A stretch of 64,000 nucleotides of DNA from assembly GCF_000220705.2 (NCBI RefSeq), contig NZ_CP023202.1, positions 5,424,501 to 5,488,500 of the forward strand, read 5' to 3'. How positions within the stretch are numbered: the first letter of the stretch is position 1; the number at the start of each line of letters is the position of its first letter. Origin of the DNA: Streptomyces xinghaiensis S187. GTDB lineage: Bacteria; Actinomycetota; Actinomycetes; Streptomycetales; Streptomycetaceae. The notes beneath the pieces are model-generated. The model made no database searches and was not told the DNA's origin. It saw nothing but the letters and a program-made list of their open reading frames with translations. A program made the translations under genes and the position numbers. Shown here piece after piece: positions 16,287 to 24,623 of the stretch.

Positions 16287-16327
16287 GGGCCCGTCCGCCG
16301 CCTCCTCCCGGCGCGGTGGACGGGCCC
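16287..16327 (+). terminator. Hairpin terminator after hsp20
   Basis: GGGCCCGTCC (16287-16296) pairs perfectly with GGACGGGCCC (16318-16327), and the stem extends inward by about five more pairs. It begins 26 bases after the hsp20 stop. There is no U-tract, as is usual in Streptomyces. Confidence 0.7.
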
Positions 16328-16488
16328 CGGCGTGCCCCGGTCGACCGGGCCCGGTTCTCTCACGTTCCGCTCGCCGCCTGCTGCGCGAGGTGAACGCCGA
16401 TTCCGTGATGTGGGCCGGTGGTGGCCCTCTTTGCCCCGTTTCCTTTAGATGGACGCACCATTTCCGGTGCGGGAGGGATCCATCCGCC

Positions 16489-16629
16489 ATGAGCCAGCAT
16501 GTGCACGTCCGCCTCACGAAGGACCTCGGCGTTTCCGAGCGGGGTGAACTCATCGAGGAGTCCTACTGCCGGTGCGGGGCGCAGTGGGCCCGGCTGCTCA
16601 CCGTGGAGCAGGGCGAATCCGAGCAGTGA
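16489..16629 (+). CDS. Small protein with Cys-x-Cys, function unknown (46 aa)
   Basis: ATG 16489 is preceded by GGGAGGGATC with a slightly long spacing of about 12 bases. The product reads MSQHVHVRLTKDLGVSERGE, then LIEESYCRCGAQWARLLTVE. The CRCG pair followed by a Trp looks like half a metal-binding knuckle. I do not recognise a family. Its compact, charged composition differs from the random Arg/Pro/Ala frames around it, which supports it being real. Confidence 0.6.
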   Translation: MSQHVHVRLTKDLGVSERGELIEESYCRCGAQWARLLTVEQGESEQ

Positions 16630-16780
16630 CCGGATGTCCCGGCCCCGTACGGCCGGCCCGGAGCGGGGCTGCCCGGCGGGCGCTTCCGCCCGTCGGCGCG
16701 CTGTGCCATATTGAGTCGTCCGCCGCCGTGCCGCGGGCCCGGGAGGACGGGGCGGATGCCCCGGCGAGATCCGCCGGCGG

Positions 16781-16918
16781 GTCACCGCGCACGACGGCGT
16801 CGACGCCATCGGTTCCGGAACCCACGAACGCGCCGTGGTGACGCTCGACCGGTTCACGGCGGGAATGCGGGAGAAGCCGGCCCGGGGCACAGCCGCCGGA
16901 CCGGCCGTTTCCCCGTAA
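16781..16918 (+). pseudogene. Possible remnant of a FlK-type thioesterase (3-prime end only)
   Basis: One frame reads VTAHDGVDAIGSGTHERAVV, then TLDRFTAGMREKPARG, and stops at 16918. This resembles the C-terminal half of FlK-like thioesterases, where an AHDG...GxGTHER strand precedes a short terminal helix. The frame is open back only to a TGA at 16712-16714, with no start codon and no recognisable N-terminal half. If the recall is right, this is a decayed gene fragment. It could be chance. Confidence 0.35.
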
Positions 16919-17506
16919 CACCGGCTCCCTGGGCCGGTTTCCGCCGGGGCGTTCCGGCCCGTCCCGCGCCGCCGTGACGTCCCGCACACGGGGTGTGAAC
17001 AACACGCACACATCTTTCCGTGCGCACACCCTGTCTTCCGGCCGCGATGCGCGGTTCACTCTGACCACGGGTCGCCGCCCCCCGCCCAGCGGCCCGCCCC
17101 GCTCCGCCCCCGGTCGCACCTCCTCCCTCCGCGCGACGGGGGCGGGGCCATGCCCGCGCCCGTACGCCCGGCGGCCCCGCCCGTACGCCCGGCGGGCCCG
17201 CCCGTACGCCCGGCGGGCCCGCCCGTACGCCCGGCGGGCGGGCCCGCCGAGCCCAGCCGGCGCGCTCCTGGCAGCCGGCGCGTGCAGCCCTCCCGCACGG
17301 CCCGGCCGTCCGCACGCCCGGCCTCCCCGCACGCCCGGCCGCTCGCCCCGCCTCGCAGCGCCCTCGGCGGACGTAATGCGGCCGATCGCCCCAGTCGGGG
17401 GCGAAGCTCATCCGACGGCCATGTGGTCGTAGTGCACACGACAACGGTCCGCCGTTCCCCGCCGCCACTGTCTTCCCGACACCAACCCACGTCAGGGGAG
17501 GGCCAC
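16919..17506. other. Intergenic region upstream of phoD, no gene seen
   Basis: Apart from the 21-bp tandem repeat, I see no convincing gene here. Frames on both strands are Arg/Pro/Ala/Gly-rich and lack ribosome-binding sites. A single GTTCACTCTG at about 17053 resembles half of a PHO box, but no second direct repeat is seen. Confidence 0.5.
17161..17244. repeat. Tandem 21-bp repeat, four units
   Basis: The core cgtacgcccggcgg recurs at 17161, 17182, 17203 and 17224, an exact 21-base period, with nearly identical spacer bases (cccgcc). Each unit contains the palindrome CGTACG. The array lies about 260-345 bases upstream of phoD. Twenty-one bases is two helical turns. Confidence 0.92.
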
Positions 17507-19135
17507 ATGACGTCCACGTTCCACGAGCGGGAACTCCGGGCCGCCGCCGCACACCTCGGCCGCCGCCGCTTCCTCACCGTGACCGGAGCCGCCGCCGCAC
17601 TCGCCTTCGCCACCAACCTGCCGGGCAGCTCCCAGGCCGCGGAGCTGGACGCCCGCCGGGCGCTCGCGGCCGATCCGTTCACCCTCGGAGTCGCCTCCGG
17701 CGATCCCCGGCCCGGTTCCGCCCTGCTGTGGACGCGGCTCGCCCCCGAGCCGTACACACCCGACGGCGGAATGCCGGAGGCCAGAGTCGAGGTCTCCTGG
17801 GAGGTGGCGCGCGACGAGCGGTTCACCCGGATCGTGCGGCGCGGCACGGCCACGGCCCACCCCGAGTACAACCACGCCCTGCACATCGAGGCGGACGGCC
17901 TCGAACCGGACCGGGTGTACTGGTACCGCTTCCGCGCCGGGGACCACGTCAGCCCGGCCGGCCGTACCCGCACCGCGCCCGCCGCCGGCGCCCGGATCAC
18001 GGACCTCAGGCTCGCCGCCGTCTCCTGCCAGGCCTACCACCAGGGCTACTTCACCGCGCTCGGGCACCTCGCGCGGGAGGACCTGGACGTCGTCTTCCAC
18101 CTCGGCGACTACCTCTACGAGTACGCCGTGAACGCGGCGGGCGGCGCCCGCGCCTACACCGGCGACCGCACCCTGCCCGCCCACTTCGACCGGGAGACGG
18201 TCAGCCTCGACGACTACCGGATGCGCTACGGCCTCTACAAGTCCGACCCGGACCTGATCGCCGCCCACGCCGCCCATCCCTTCGTCGTCACCTGGGACGA
18301 CCACGAGACCGAGAACAACTACGCCGGCGACGTCCCCGAGAACGGCGTGCCGCCGGAGGAGTTCCTGATCCGCCGCGCCGCCGCCTACCGCGCGTACTGG
18401 GAGAACCAGCCGCTGCGCGCCCCGCAGCGCCCGCACGGCGCGGACATGCGGCTCTACCGGCGGCTGACGTTCGGCGGGCTGGCCCAGTTCGACATCCTCG
18501 ACACCCGCCAGTACCGCTCCGACCAGGCCTACGGAGACGGCTGGAAGGCCCCCGGTCCCGAGTCCGAGGACCCCTCGCGCACCCTCACCGGCTCCGCCCA
18601 GGAGCGCTGGCTGCTGAGCGGCTGGCGCGCCTCGCGGGCCCGCTGGAACGTCGTGCCGCAGCAGGTCACCTTCTCCCGGCGGCGCAGCAACTCCACCGAC
18701 GACTACACGGTCAGCATGGACGCCTGGGACGGTTACCCCGCCTCCCGCGAACGCGTGCTGGCCGGGGCGGAGTCGGCCGGGGTGGAGAACCTCGTCGTCC
18801 TCACCGGTGACGTGCACGTCGGCTACGCGTTCGACATCAAGCGGGACTTCGACCGCCCCGAGTCCCGCACGGTCGGCACCGAGTTCGTCGCCACCTCCCT
18901 CAGCAGCGGCGGCGACGGCGCGGACCAGCCGGCCAACTACCGGCGGTACATGGACGCCAACCCGCACATGCGCTTCTACAACGGGCGGCGCGGCTACGTC
19001 ACCGTCACGCTGGACGAGGAGAAGGCCCGCGCGGACTTCCGCACTCTCCCCGCGGTGACGACCCCGGGCGCGCCGATCGCCACGGCCGCGTCCTTCGTCA
19101 CCGAGGCCGGCGCGCCGGGCCTCCGGGAGGTCTGA
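17507..19135 (+). CDS. phoD: Alkaline phosphatase D, Tat-exported (PhoD)
   Basis: The 542-residue product has a Tat signal (GRRRFLTVTGAAAALAFATN, cut probably after SSQAA). An N-terminal Fn3-like domain follows (FTLGVASGDPRPGSALLWTR), then the metallophosphatase core: VVFHLGDYLYEYA, VVTWDDHETENNYAGD and LVVLTGDVHVGYAF. PhoD enzymes bind iron and calcium and hydrolyse phosphate mono- and diesters outside the cell. ATG 17507 has GGGGAGGG upstream. The open frame extends further 5-prime through the repeat, but that part is not protein-like. Expression under phosphate limitation is likely from the family, though no clear PHO box was found. Confidence 0.93.
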   Translation: MTSTFHERELRAAAAHLGRRRFLTVTGAAAALAFATNLPGSSQAAELDARRALAADPFTLGVASGDPRPGSALLWTRLAPEPYTPDGGMPEARVEVSWEVARDERFTRIVRRGTATAHPEYNHALHIEADGLEPDRVYWYRFRAGDHVSPAGRTRTAPAAGARITDLRLAAVSCQAYHQGYFTALGHLAREDLDVVFHLGDYLYEYAVNAAGGARAYTGDRTLPAHFDRETVSLDDYRMRYGLYKSDPDLIAAHAAHPFVVTWDDHETENNYAGDVPENGVPPEEFLIRRAAAYRAYWENQPLRAPQRPHGADMRLYRRLTFGGLAQFDILDTRQYRSDQAYGDGWKAPGPESEDPSRTLTGSAQERWLLSGWRASRARWNVVPQQVTFSRRRSNSTDDYTVSMDAWDGYPASRERVLAGAESAGVENLVVLTGDVHVGYAFDIKRDFDRPESRTVGTEFVATSLSSGGDGADQPANYRRYMDANPHMRFYNGRRGYVTVTLDEEKARADFRTLPAVTTPGAPIATAASFVTEAGAPGLREV

Positions 19136-19146
19136 CGGTCCCGGCC

Positions 19147-19186
19147 GCGGCCCCGTCCCGCCGGCTCCCGGGCGGGACGGGGCCGC
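19147..19186 (+). terminator. Strong hairpin terminator after phoD
   Basis: A 16-bp perfect stem joins 19147-19162 with 19171-19186 around an 8-base loop, starting 12 bases past the phoD stop. It could also serve the converging Gfo/Idh/MocA gene, whose stop is about 70 bases away. Confidence 0.8.
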
Positions 19187-19254
19187 CGCCGTGGGGGCCG
19201 GCGGCAGTGGCCCGGCGGCCGGGACCCGTCAACCCGCTGCCGGCTCCGCTCCGT

Positions 19255-20244
19255 TCACTCACCGTCCTCGCCGGGGTAGCGGACGCCGATCCGCTCGCGC
19301 ACCGCGTCCAGCGTGCGCATCACGGCCAGCGTCCCGTCCAGCGGCACCAGCGGCGACTCCTTCTCGCCCGCCCGCAGACAGCGCATGACCTCGGCCGCCT
19401 CGTGCTGCATCCCGCTGTGTTCGCTCCGTACGGTGATCTCCTCCGGCTCGCGGCCCGGCCGGTGCAGCACGCACAGCCGCGGGTCGAAGAAGCCGCGCGG
19501 GAACTCGATCCGCCCGGCCGTTCCCGTCACGGCGGCCGTCATCGGGGTGTCCGCGGTGATCGAACAGCTCAGCATCCCCACCGCGCCCGAGTCCCAGCCC
19601 AGCAGGATGCCGGTGTTGGAGTCCACGCCCTCCGGGGTGAGCTGCGCCCGCGCCTGGACATCGTCCGGTTCGCCCAGCAGGAGCTGCGCGAACGCCACCG
19701 GATAGACGCCGAGATCGAGGAGCGCGCCGCCGCCCTGCGCCGGATCGCGCATCCGGTGGCCGGCGTCGAACGGGCCGGTGATGCCGAAGTCGGCGTGGAC
19801 CGCCCGCACCTCCCCGATGGCGCCGTCCCGCACCAGCCGCAGCATCTCCAGCACCACGGGATTGCAGTACGTCCACATGGCCTCCATCAGGAAGCGGCCG
19901 CGGGAGCGGGCCAGTTCCACGAGCTCCGCGGCGTCGGCCGCGTTCAGCGTGAACGGCTTCTCGCAGAGCACCGCGCGCCCCGCCTCCAGGCAGAGCCCGG
20001 CCGCCGCCCGGTGCGCGGCGTGCGGCGTCGCCACGTACACCACGTCCACCTCGGCGTCCCCGGCGAGCTCGGCCCAGCTCCCGTACGCCCGCGGGATGCC
20101 GAAGCGCTCGGCGAAGGCCTCGGCCGGGCCCGCGCTGCGGGAGGCCACGGCGGCGATCTCCGCGTCCGGCAGTCTCCGTACCTGCTCGGTGAAGGTGGAA
20201 GCGATCCCACCCGTTGCCAGAATGCCCCACTTGATCTGATCCAT
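19255..20244 (-). CDS. Gfo/Idh/MocA family oxidoreductase
   Basis: The 329-residue product has the N-terminal NAD(P)-binding fold (IKWGILATGGIASTFTEQVR) and the hallmark CEKPFTLNAADAAEL containing the Glu-Lys-Pro motif. It also has MEAMWTYCNPVVLEMLRLVR and the C-terminal sheet domain (GGGALLDLGVYPVAFAQLLL). It resembles dihydrodiol dehydrogenase-type members that oxidise sugars or cyclic diols; the substrate is not predictable. ATG 20244 is used because GGGG lies six bases upstream; ATG 20250 would leave no spacing. It is divergent from the transporter gene, and regulatory DNA may be shared. Confidence 0.87.
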   Translation of the reverse strand: MDQIKWGILATGGIASTFTEQVRRLPDAEIAAVASRSAGPAEAFAERFGIPRAYGSWAELAGDAEVDVVYVATPHAAHRAAAGLCLEAGRAVLCEKPFTLNAADAAELVELARSRGRFLMEAMWTYCNPVVLEMLRLVRDGAIGEVRAVHADFGITGPFDAGHRMRDPAQGGGALLDLGVYPVAFAQLLLGEPDDVQARAQLTPEGVDSNTGILLGWDSGAVGMLSCSITADTPMTAAVTGTAGRIEFPRGFFDPRLCVLHRPGREPEEITVRSEHSGMQHEAAEVMRCLRAGEKESPLVPLDGTLAVMRTLDAVRERIGVRYPGEDGE

Positions 20245-20320
20245 GACCATCCCCGCCTGATATCGGCCGCACTGATGCTGAGAGGATATGGGAGCGATTT
20301 CAACAGCGATGGAGAGGCTT

Positions 20321-21715
20321 ATGCGGAAGAGCGGCCCGGCCGGTGTCCGGCGGATCCCCCGGCAGCGGTCCCGTCCCGCCCGCGGCGCCGGGAGCGCCCG
20401 CGGCGCGGCGGCGGCCGGACAGCGGCGGACGAGCCTGCTGGTCACCCTGATCCTCGGCGGAATGACCGCCGTGCCGCCGCTCTCCATGGACATGTACCTC
20501 CCGGCGCTGCCGGAGGTCGGCCGCTCCCTCGGCAGCTCCGCGGCGACGGTCCAGCTGACCCTCACCGCCTGCCTCGCCGGCCTGGCCCTCGGCCAGCTCG
20601 TCATCGGGCCGATGAGCGACCGCTGGGGGCGCCGCCGCCCGCTGCTCGCCGGCATGGTGGTCTATGTGATCGCCACCGCCCTCTGCGCGCTGGCCCCCGG
20701 CTCCGGGGTGCTCATCGCCCTGCGGCTGGTGCAGGGGCTGGCCGGCTCGGCGGGCATCGTGATCGCCCGCGCCGTGGTGCGCGACCTGTACGACGGCAAC
20801 GCGATGGCCCGCTTCTTCTCCACCCTGATGCTGATCTCCGGGGTCGCGCCGATCATCGCCCCCGTGGTCGGCGGGCAGGTGCTGCGGATCACCGACTGGC
20901 GCGGGGTGTTCGTCGTCCTCACCCTGATCGGGGCCGCGATCACCTTCGCGTCCTGGCGGTGGCTGGGCGAGACCCTGCCGCCCGAGCAGCGGCACGGCGG
21001 CGCGGCCCTCGGCGGCACCCTCCGCACGATGCGCGGGCTCCTCGCCGACCGGGTCTTCACCGGCTACATGCTCACCAGCAGCTTCGCCTTCGCCGCCCTC
21101 TTCGCCTACGTCGCCGCCTCCGCCTTCGTGGTCCAGGAGATCTACGGCGCCTCCCCGCAGATGTTCAGCCTGCTGTTCGGGATCAATTCCGTCGGCCTGA
21201 TCGGCGTCAGCCAGATCAACGGCAAGATCCTCGTCGGACGCGTCAGCCTGGACAAGGTGCTCGCCTTCGGCCTCGCCGTGATCACGGCCGCCGCCACCGC
21301 CCTGCTGCTCATGACGAGCGGGGTGTTCGGGGCGGTGGGGCTGGTGCCGGTGGCGTCCGCCCTCTTCGTGCTGATGTCCGCCATGGGTCTGGCGATGCCC
21401 AACACCAACGCCCAGGCGCTGATGCGCACCCGGCACGCCGCTGGTTCCGCCTCCGCACTGCTGGGCACCAGCACCTTCCTCGCCGGGGCCGTGGCCTCGC
21501 CGCTGGTCGGCATCGCCGGCGAGGACACGGCCGTGCCGATGGCGGTGGTGCAGCTGGTCTGCGCGCTGGCGGCCGTCCTGTCCTTCCTGCTGCTGTGCCG
21601 CCCGTGGCGGCGCCGGGAGACTCCGCCGCCGACGGAGGTCGTGGCCGAGCCGGAGCACCGGGACGGTACGGAGCGCCGGGAGGGCACGGAGCGCCGCGAG
21701 GGAGCGGAGAGCTGA
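20321..21715 (+). CDS. Bcr/CflA-like multidrug efflux MFS transporter
   Basis: The 464-residue product has 12 predicted transmembrane helices after an Arg-rich N-terminus. It shows MFS signatures of the Bcr/CflA (DHA1) group: MDMYLPALPEVGRSLGSSAA in helix 1, LVIGPMSDRWGRRRPLLAGM (motif A) and VQGLAGSAGIVIARAVVRDL (motif C region). It exports drugs or small metabolites by proton antiport. The ATG at 20321 has GGAGAGG upstream. The hydrophilic C-terminus contains a short repeat (DGTERREGTERREGAES). It is transcribed away from the oxidoreductase, with only 76 bases between their starts. Confidence 0.87.
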   Translation: MRKSGPAGVRRIPRQRSRPARGAGSARGAAAAGQRRTSLLVTLILGGMTAVPPLSMDMYLPALPEVGRSLGSSAATVQLTLTACLAGLALGQLVIGPMSDRWGRRRPLLAGMVVYVIATALCALAPGSGVLIALRLVQGLAGSAGIVIARAVVRDLYDGNAMARFFSTLMLISGVAPIIAPVVGGQVLRITDWRGVFVVLTLIGAAITFASWRWLGETLPPEQRHGGAALGGTLRTMRGLLADRVFTGYMLTSSFAFAALFAYVAASAFVVQEIYGASPQMFSLLFGINSVGLIGVSQINGKILVGRVSLDKVLAFGLAVITAAATALLLMTSGVFGAVGLVPVASALFVLMSAMGLAMPNTNAQALMRTRHAAGSASALLGTSTFLAGAVASPLVGIAGEDTAVPMAVVQLVCALAAVLSFLLLCRPWRRRETPPPTEVVAEPEHRDGTERREGTERREGAES

Positions 21716-21795
21716 GCCACCTCGGTCCGCGGCCCGGCAGGCCCGGCAGCCCGGACCGCCCGGCCGCCGTGGTCCCGGCGGTCCATCCGACCACC

Positions 21796-21801
21796 TAAAA
21801 T
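21796..21801 (+). promoter_or_regulatory. -10 element (TAAAAT) of leaderless rsm22-like gene
   Basis: TAAAAT stands out in GC-rich DNA and lies seven bases before ATG 21809. No Shine-Dalgarno is present, so transcription probably begins at the start codon. Confidence 0.6.
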
Positions 21802-21808
21802 CGGCCGG

Positions 21809-22894
21809 ATGTACGCCTCTCCCTCCCACCCGGCCGAGGCCGCCTCCGTCGGCGACGGTCTGCGGGCCGGGCTCGCGCAGCTGCTCGACGGGCTGCCGCC
21901 CCGGCAGGCCGCACGGGCCGTCGAACGGCTGATCGCCACTTACCGCGGGCGCACCCCCACCGACGCCCCGGTGCTGCGCGACCGGTCGGACGTCACCGCG
22001 TACGCCGCGTACCGGATGCCCGCGACCTTCGAGGCCGTGAACTCCGCGCTCGCCGCCTTCCGCGCGAGCGTCCCCGGCTGGGAACCGGAGAGCCACACCG
22101 ACATCGGCGGCGGCACCGGTGCCGCGGTCTGGGCGGCCGAGGCCACCTGGCCCGGCGGGAACCGCCGCACCACCGTGCTCGACTGGGCGGAGCCCGCTCT
22201 CGCCCTCGGCCGCGAACTGGCCGGGTCCGCCGGCCCCGCCGGGCTGCGCGCGGTGGAGTGGCGGCGCGCGGCCATCGGTGACGGGCTGCGGCTGCCGGAG
22301 ACCGGCCTGGTCACGGTCTCGTACGTGCTGGGGGAGCTGACCGGCGCGGACCGCGCCGCGGTGGTCGGCGAGGCGGCCCGCGCGGCGCGGACCGTGGTCC
22401 TCGTCGAACCGGGCACCCCGGAGGGCTATCTGCGGCTGCGCGAGGCCCGGGAGCGGCTCACCGCGGCCGGGCTGCGGATCGCCGCGCCCTGCCCGCACAG
22501 CGCGGCCTGCCCGATGGAGCCGGGCCGCGACTGGTGCCACTTCGCGGCCCGGGTCGGCCGGTCCGCGCTGCACCGCCGCGTCAAGGGCGGCTCCCTGCCG
22601 TACGAGGACGAGAAGTTCGCCTATGTGGCGGCCACCCGCCTCCCGGCCCCGGCGCCGGACGCGGATGCGGACGCCGGCGCGGACGGGGAGGCGCCTGCCG
22701 GTCCGGCCGTCCCGCGCGTCGTGCGCCACCCGCAGATCCGCAAGGGGCAGGTGCTGCTGGACCTGTGCACACCGGAGGGCACCCTGCGCCGGGAGACGGT
22801 CACCAAGCGGCACGGCGCCGGCTACCGCCGGGCGCGCGACACCGCCTGGGGCGACACCTGGCCCCCGCCGCCCGCCGCTCCCGGCGCGGACTGA
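21809..22894 (+). CDS. Rsm22/METTL17-like ribosomal small subunit methyltransferase family protein
   Basis: The 361-residue product fits the Rsm22 family. It shows YAAYRMPATFEAVNSALAAF, a SAM-binding motif ESHTDIGGGTGAAVWAAEAT, VTVSYVLGELTGADRAAVVG and VLVEPGTPEGYLRLREARER. It then has the cysteine-rich stretch CPHSAACPMEPGRDWCHFAA. In mitochondria METTL17/Rsm22 assists small-subunit assembly and holds an iron-sulfur cluster. The Cys pattern here (C-x5-C-x8-C, with another Cys near DLCTPEG) could bind one too, which is inference. A predicted leaderless promoter precedes ATG 21809. Confidence 0.85.
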   Translation: MYASPSHPAEAASVGDGLRAGLAQLLDGLPPRQAARAVERLIATYRGRTPTDAPVLRDRSDVTAYAAYRMPATFEAVNSALAAFRASVPGWEPESHTDIGGGTGAAVWAAEATWPGGNRRTTVLDWAEPALALGRELAGSAGPAGLRAVEWRRAAIGDGLRLPETGLVTVSYVLGELTGADRAAVVGEAARAARTVVLVEPGTPEGYLRLREARERLTAAGLRIAAPCPHSAACPMEPGRDWCHFAARVGRSALHRRVKGGSLPYEDEKFAYVAATRLPAPAPDADADAGADGEAPAGPAVPRVVRHPQIRKGQVLLDLCTPEGTLRRETVTKRHGAGYRRARDTAWGDTWPPPPAAPGAD

Positions 22895-22949
22895 CGGGGC
22901 CGGCCGCCCGAGGCGGTTCGGGGTGAAATATGCCGCCTCGCCCGACTGC

Positions 22950-22955
22950 TAGATT
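22950..22955 (+). promoter_or_regulatory. -10 element (TAGATT) of leaderless tetR-type gene
   Basis: TAGATT matches the TAGRRT-type -10 box closely and ends six bases before ATG 22962. No ribosome-binding site is visible. Confidence 0.6.
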
Positions 22956-22961
22956 CTCGCC

Positions 22962-23564
22962 ATGGCCGAACCTCGCAGCCCGCAGACCTCCCGCCGCAGC
23001 GAACGCTCCCGCCGCGCCATTCTCGACGCCGCTCTCGAACTGGTCGCCGAGACCGGGTTCGGCAAACTCACCATCGAGGCCATCGCGGCCCGTGCGGGCG
23101 TCGGCAAGCAGACGATCTACCGCTGGTGGCCGTCCAAGGCGGCGGTGCTGTTCGACTCCTTCCTCGCCCTCGGTGAGGACGCGGGCGGGATCGCCCTTCC
23201 CGACACGGGCGATCTGGAGGCCGACCTCAAGCAGGTCATGCGGGCCACGGTCGACGAGCTCAACGACCCCCGCTTCGACCTGCCGAGCCGGGCGCTCGCC
23301 GCCGAGAGCCAGAACGACCCGGTGCTGGCGGCCGAGTTGACGGCCAAGGTGCTCGAACCGCAGCTCGCCGCCTACGAGGAGCGGCTGCGCAGCGCCCAGC
23401 GGGCCGGCGACATCGCGGAGGACACGGATCTGCGGGTGGCGCTGGAACTGCTCGTCGGGCCGCTGCACCACCGCTGGATGCTGCGGACCCGTCCGCTGAC
23501 CCACGCTTTCGCGGACACCGTCGTCGAGATGGTGCTGCGCTCGCTCGCTCCCCCCGCGCGCTGA
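22962..23564 (+). CDS. TetR/AcrR family transcriptional regulator
   Basis: The 200-residue product has the TetR helix-turn-helix at residues about 15-62 (RRAILDAALELVAETGFGKL, TIEAIAARAGVGKQTIYRWW, PSKAAVLFDSFL). An alpha-helical C-terminal ligand domain follows, with LLVGPLHHRWMLRTRPLTHA, common in TetR_C_16/33-like members. The ligand is unknown. Its targets may include neighbouring genes, but the Rsm22 gene upstream reads as housekeeping, so the target may lie elsewhere. Confidence 0.9.
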   Translation: MAEPRSPQTSRRSERSRRAILDAALELVAETGFGKLTIEAIAARAGVGKQTIYRWWPSKAAVLFDSFLALGEDAGGIALPDTGDLEADLKQVMRATVDELNDPRFDLPSRALAAESQNDPVLAAELTAKVLEPQLAAYEERLRSAQRAGDIAEDTDLRVALELLVGPLHHRWMLRTRPLTHAFADTVVEMVLRSLAPPAR

Positions 23565-23818
23565 CGGAACGGCCGCCCCGTGCCGCAACCGGGGACCGGG
23601 CCGGGCACCCGTGGCAGGGGAGACACCGCGGGGAAGACGCGGGCCCGGCCGCCGGCCCTGTGAGCATGAAGACAGTGGAGGCGCGGAATATCCGGACATC
23701 AGTGCCCATGGCAAGCCACAAGGCGGGTAACGGCGGGTACCCCGGATGTGAACACCGGCCACCTCGGGCCCCGGAAGGTGGCAGCATTGACCGGGCAACG
23801 GTCGACGTTAGGGGAGCG

Positions 23819-24559
23819 ATGGAACGCGAAAAAGGGTTCTCCCAGTGGCTGCGCCGCCGCCCGCGAGGTGGGGCGCGGGGCCGTACGGCCGCCGAGGCGG
23901 CGGCCGCGGACCGTGAGAACCTGCTGCTGGCGGCCGTGGCCGCGGGCTTTCCCCTGGCGGAGGCCGCCCACCCCGAGGGGTACGGCTGCTCCTGCGACCG
24001 GATCGGCTGCCCCACACCCGGTCGGCACCCCGTCTCCTTCGCCTGGCAGACCCAGGCGACCACCGATGCCGAGAAGATCCGCAAGCTGCTGCACGACCGT
24101 CCGCAGGCCAACTTCATCACGGCCACCGGCATCGACCACGATGTGCTGGACGTCCCCGCCGAGGCCGGGCTCCAGGCCCTGGAGCGGCTGGAGGCCGAGG
24201 GGGTGGAGGTCGGCCCGGTCGCGGAGAGCGGCGACGGCGGCCCGCTCGGCCGGGTGCTCTTCTTCACGGCCACCCGAGGCAAGCCCGAGGACGAGGACGA
24301 GTGGTGGCCCTGCGAACTGGACTGCCACCCCGAGACCATGGACGAGCACCCCGGACTGCGCTGGCACTGCCGGGGCAGCTATGTGCTCGTACCGCCCGCC
24401 GCGCTGCCCGCGGGGGGTTCGGTGCGCTGGCTGCGCGGGCCGGAGCGGCCGCTGCCCGACCCGCTGACGCTGCTGGAGGCGCTGACGGACGCCTGCGCCC
24501 AGTACGCGGACCGGGCGGGCGCGGGCCAGGAGGCCCCGGCCTGGCCGATGGGCCGCTGA
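23819..24559 (+). CDS. Stand-alone bifunctional DNA primase/polymerase (Prim-Pol) domain protein
   Basis: The 246-residue product begins MEREKGFSQWLRRRPRG and holds one Prim-Pol-like domain. It shows GFPLAEAAHPEGYGCSCDRI, GCPTPGRHPVSFAWQTQATT (the knuckle-like C/H part), FITATGIDHDVLDVPAEAGL (possible acidic pair) and LRWHCRGSYVLVPPAALPAG. It has no helicase domain, so it is not a phage- or plasmid-type primase-helicase. Related single-domain proteins are common on Streptomyces chromosomes and their role is unknown. GGGGAG lies just upstream of ATG 23819. A GACCG-N5-CGGTC inverted repeat at 23789-23803 could be an operator. Confidence 0.75.
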   Translation: MEREKGFSQWLRRRPRGGARGRTAAEAAAADRENLLLAAVAAGFPLAEAAHPEGYGCSCDRIGCPTPGRHPVSFAWQTQATTDAEKIRKLLHDRPQANFITATGIDHDVLDVPAEAGLQALERLEAEGVEVGPVAESGDGGPLGRVLFFTATRGKPEDEDEWWPCELDCHPETMDEHPGLRWHCRGSYVLVPPAALPAGGSVRWLRGPERPLPDPLTLLEALTDACAQYADRAGAGQEAPAWPMGR

Positions 24560-24577
24560 CCGGCACAGGTGCAGGCT

Positions 24578-24614
24578 GCCGGCACCGGCACCGGCCCGAG
24601 GGGCGGGTGCCGGC
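24578..24614. terminator. Bidirectional hairpin between converging genes
   Basis: GCCGGCACC (24578-24586) pairs with GGTGCCGGC (24606-24614). It lies in the 64-base gap between the primase-like gene and the converging lipoprotein gene, where a shared terminator is expected. Confidence 0.6.
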
Positions 24615-24623
24615 GCGCGGCGG

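Noticed and set aside
17050..17065. PHO box upstream of phoD
   Set aside because: Only one GTTCAC-like half was found; the required second 11-bp direct repeat is absent.
17150..17506. In-frame extension of phoD through the 21-bp repeats
   Set aside because: The Tat signal begins just after ATG 17507 behind a strong ribosome-binding site. An N-terminal extension would prevent export.
23789..23810. Full promoter at TTGACC...TTAGGG before the primase-like gene
   Set aside because: Spacing of about 16 and a poor -10 box make it weak. I kept only the inverted repeat as a possible operator.
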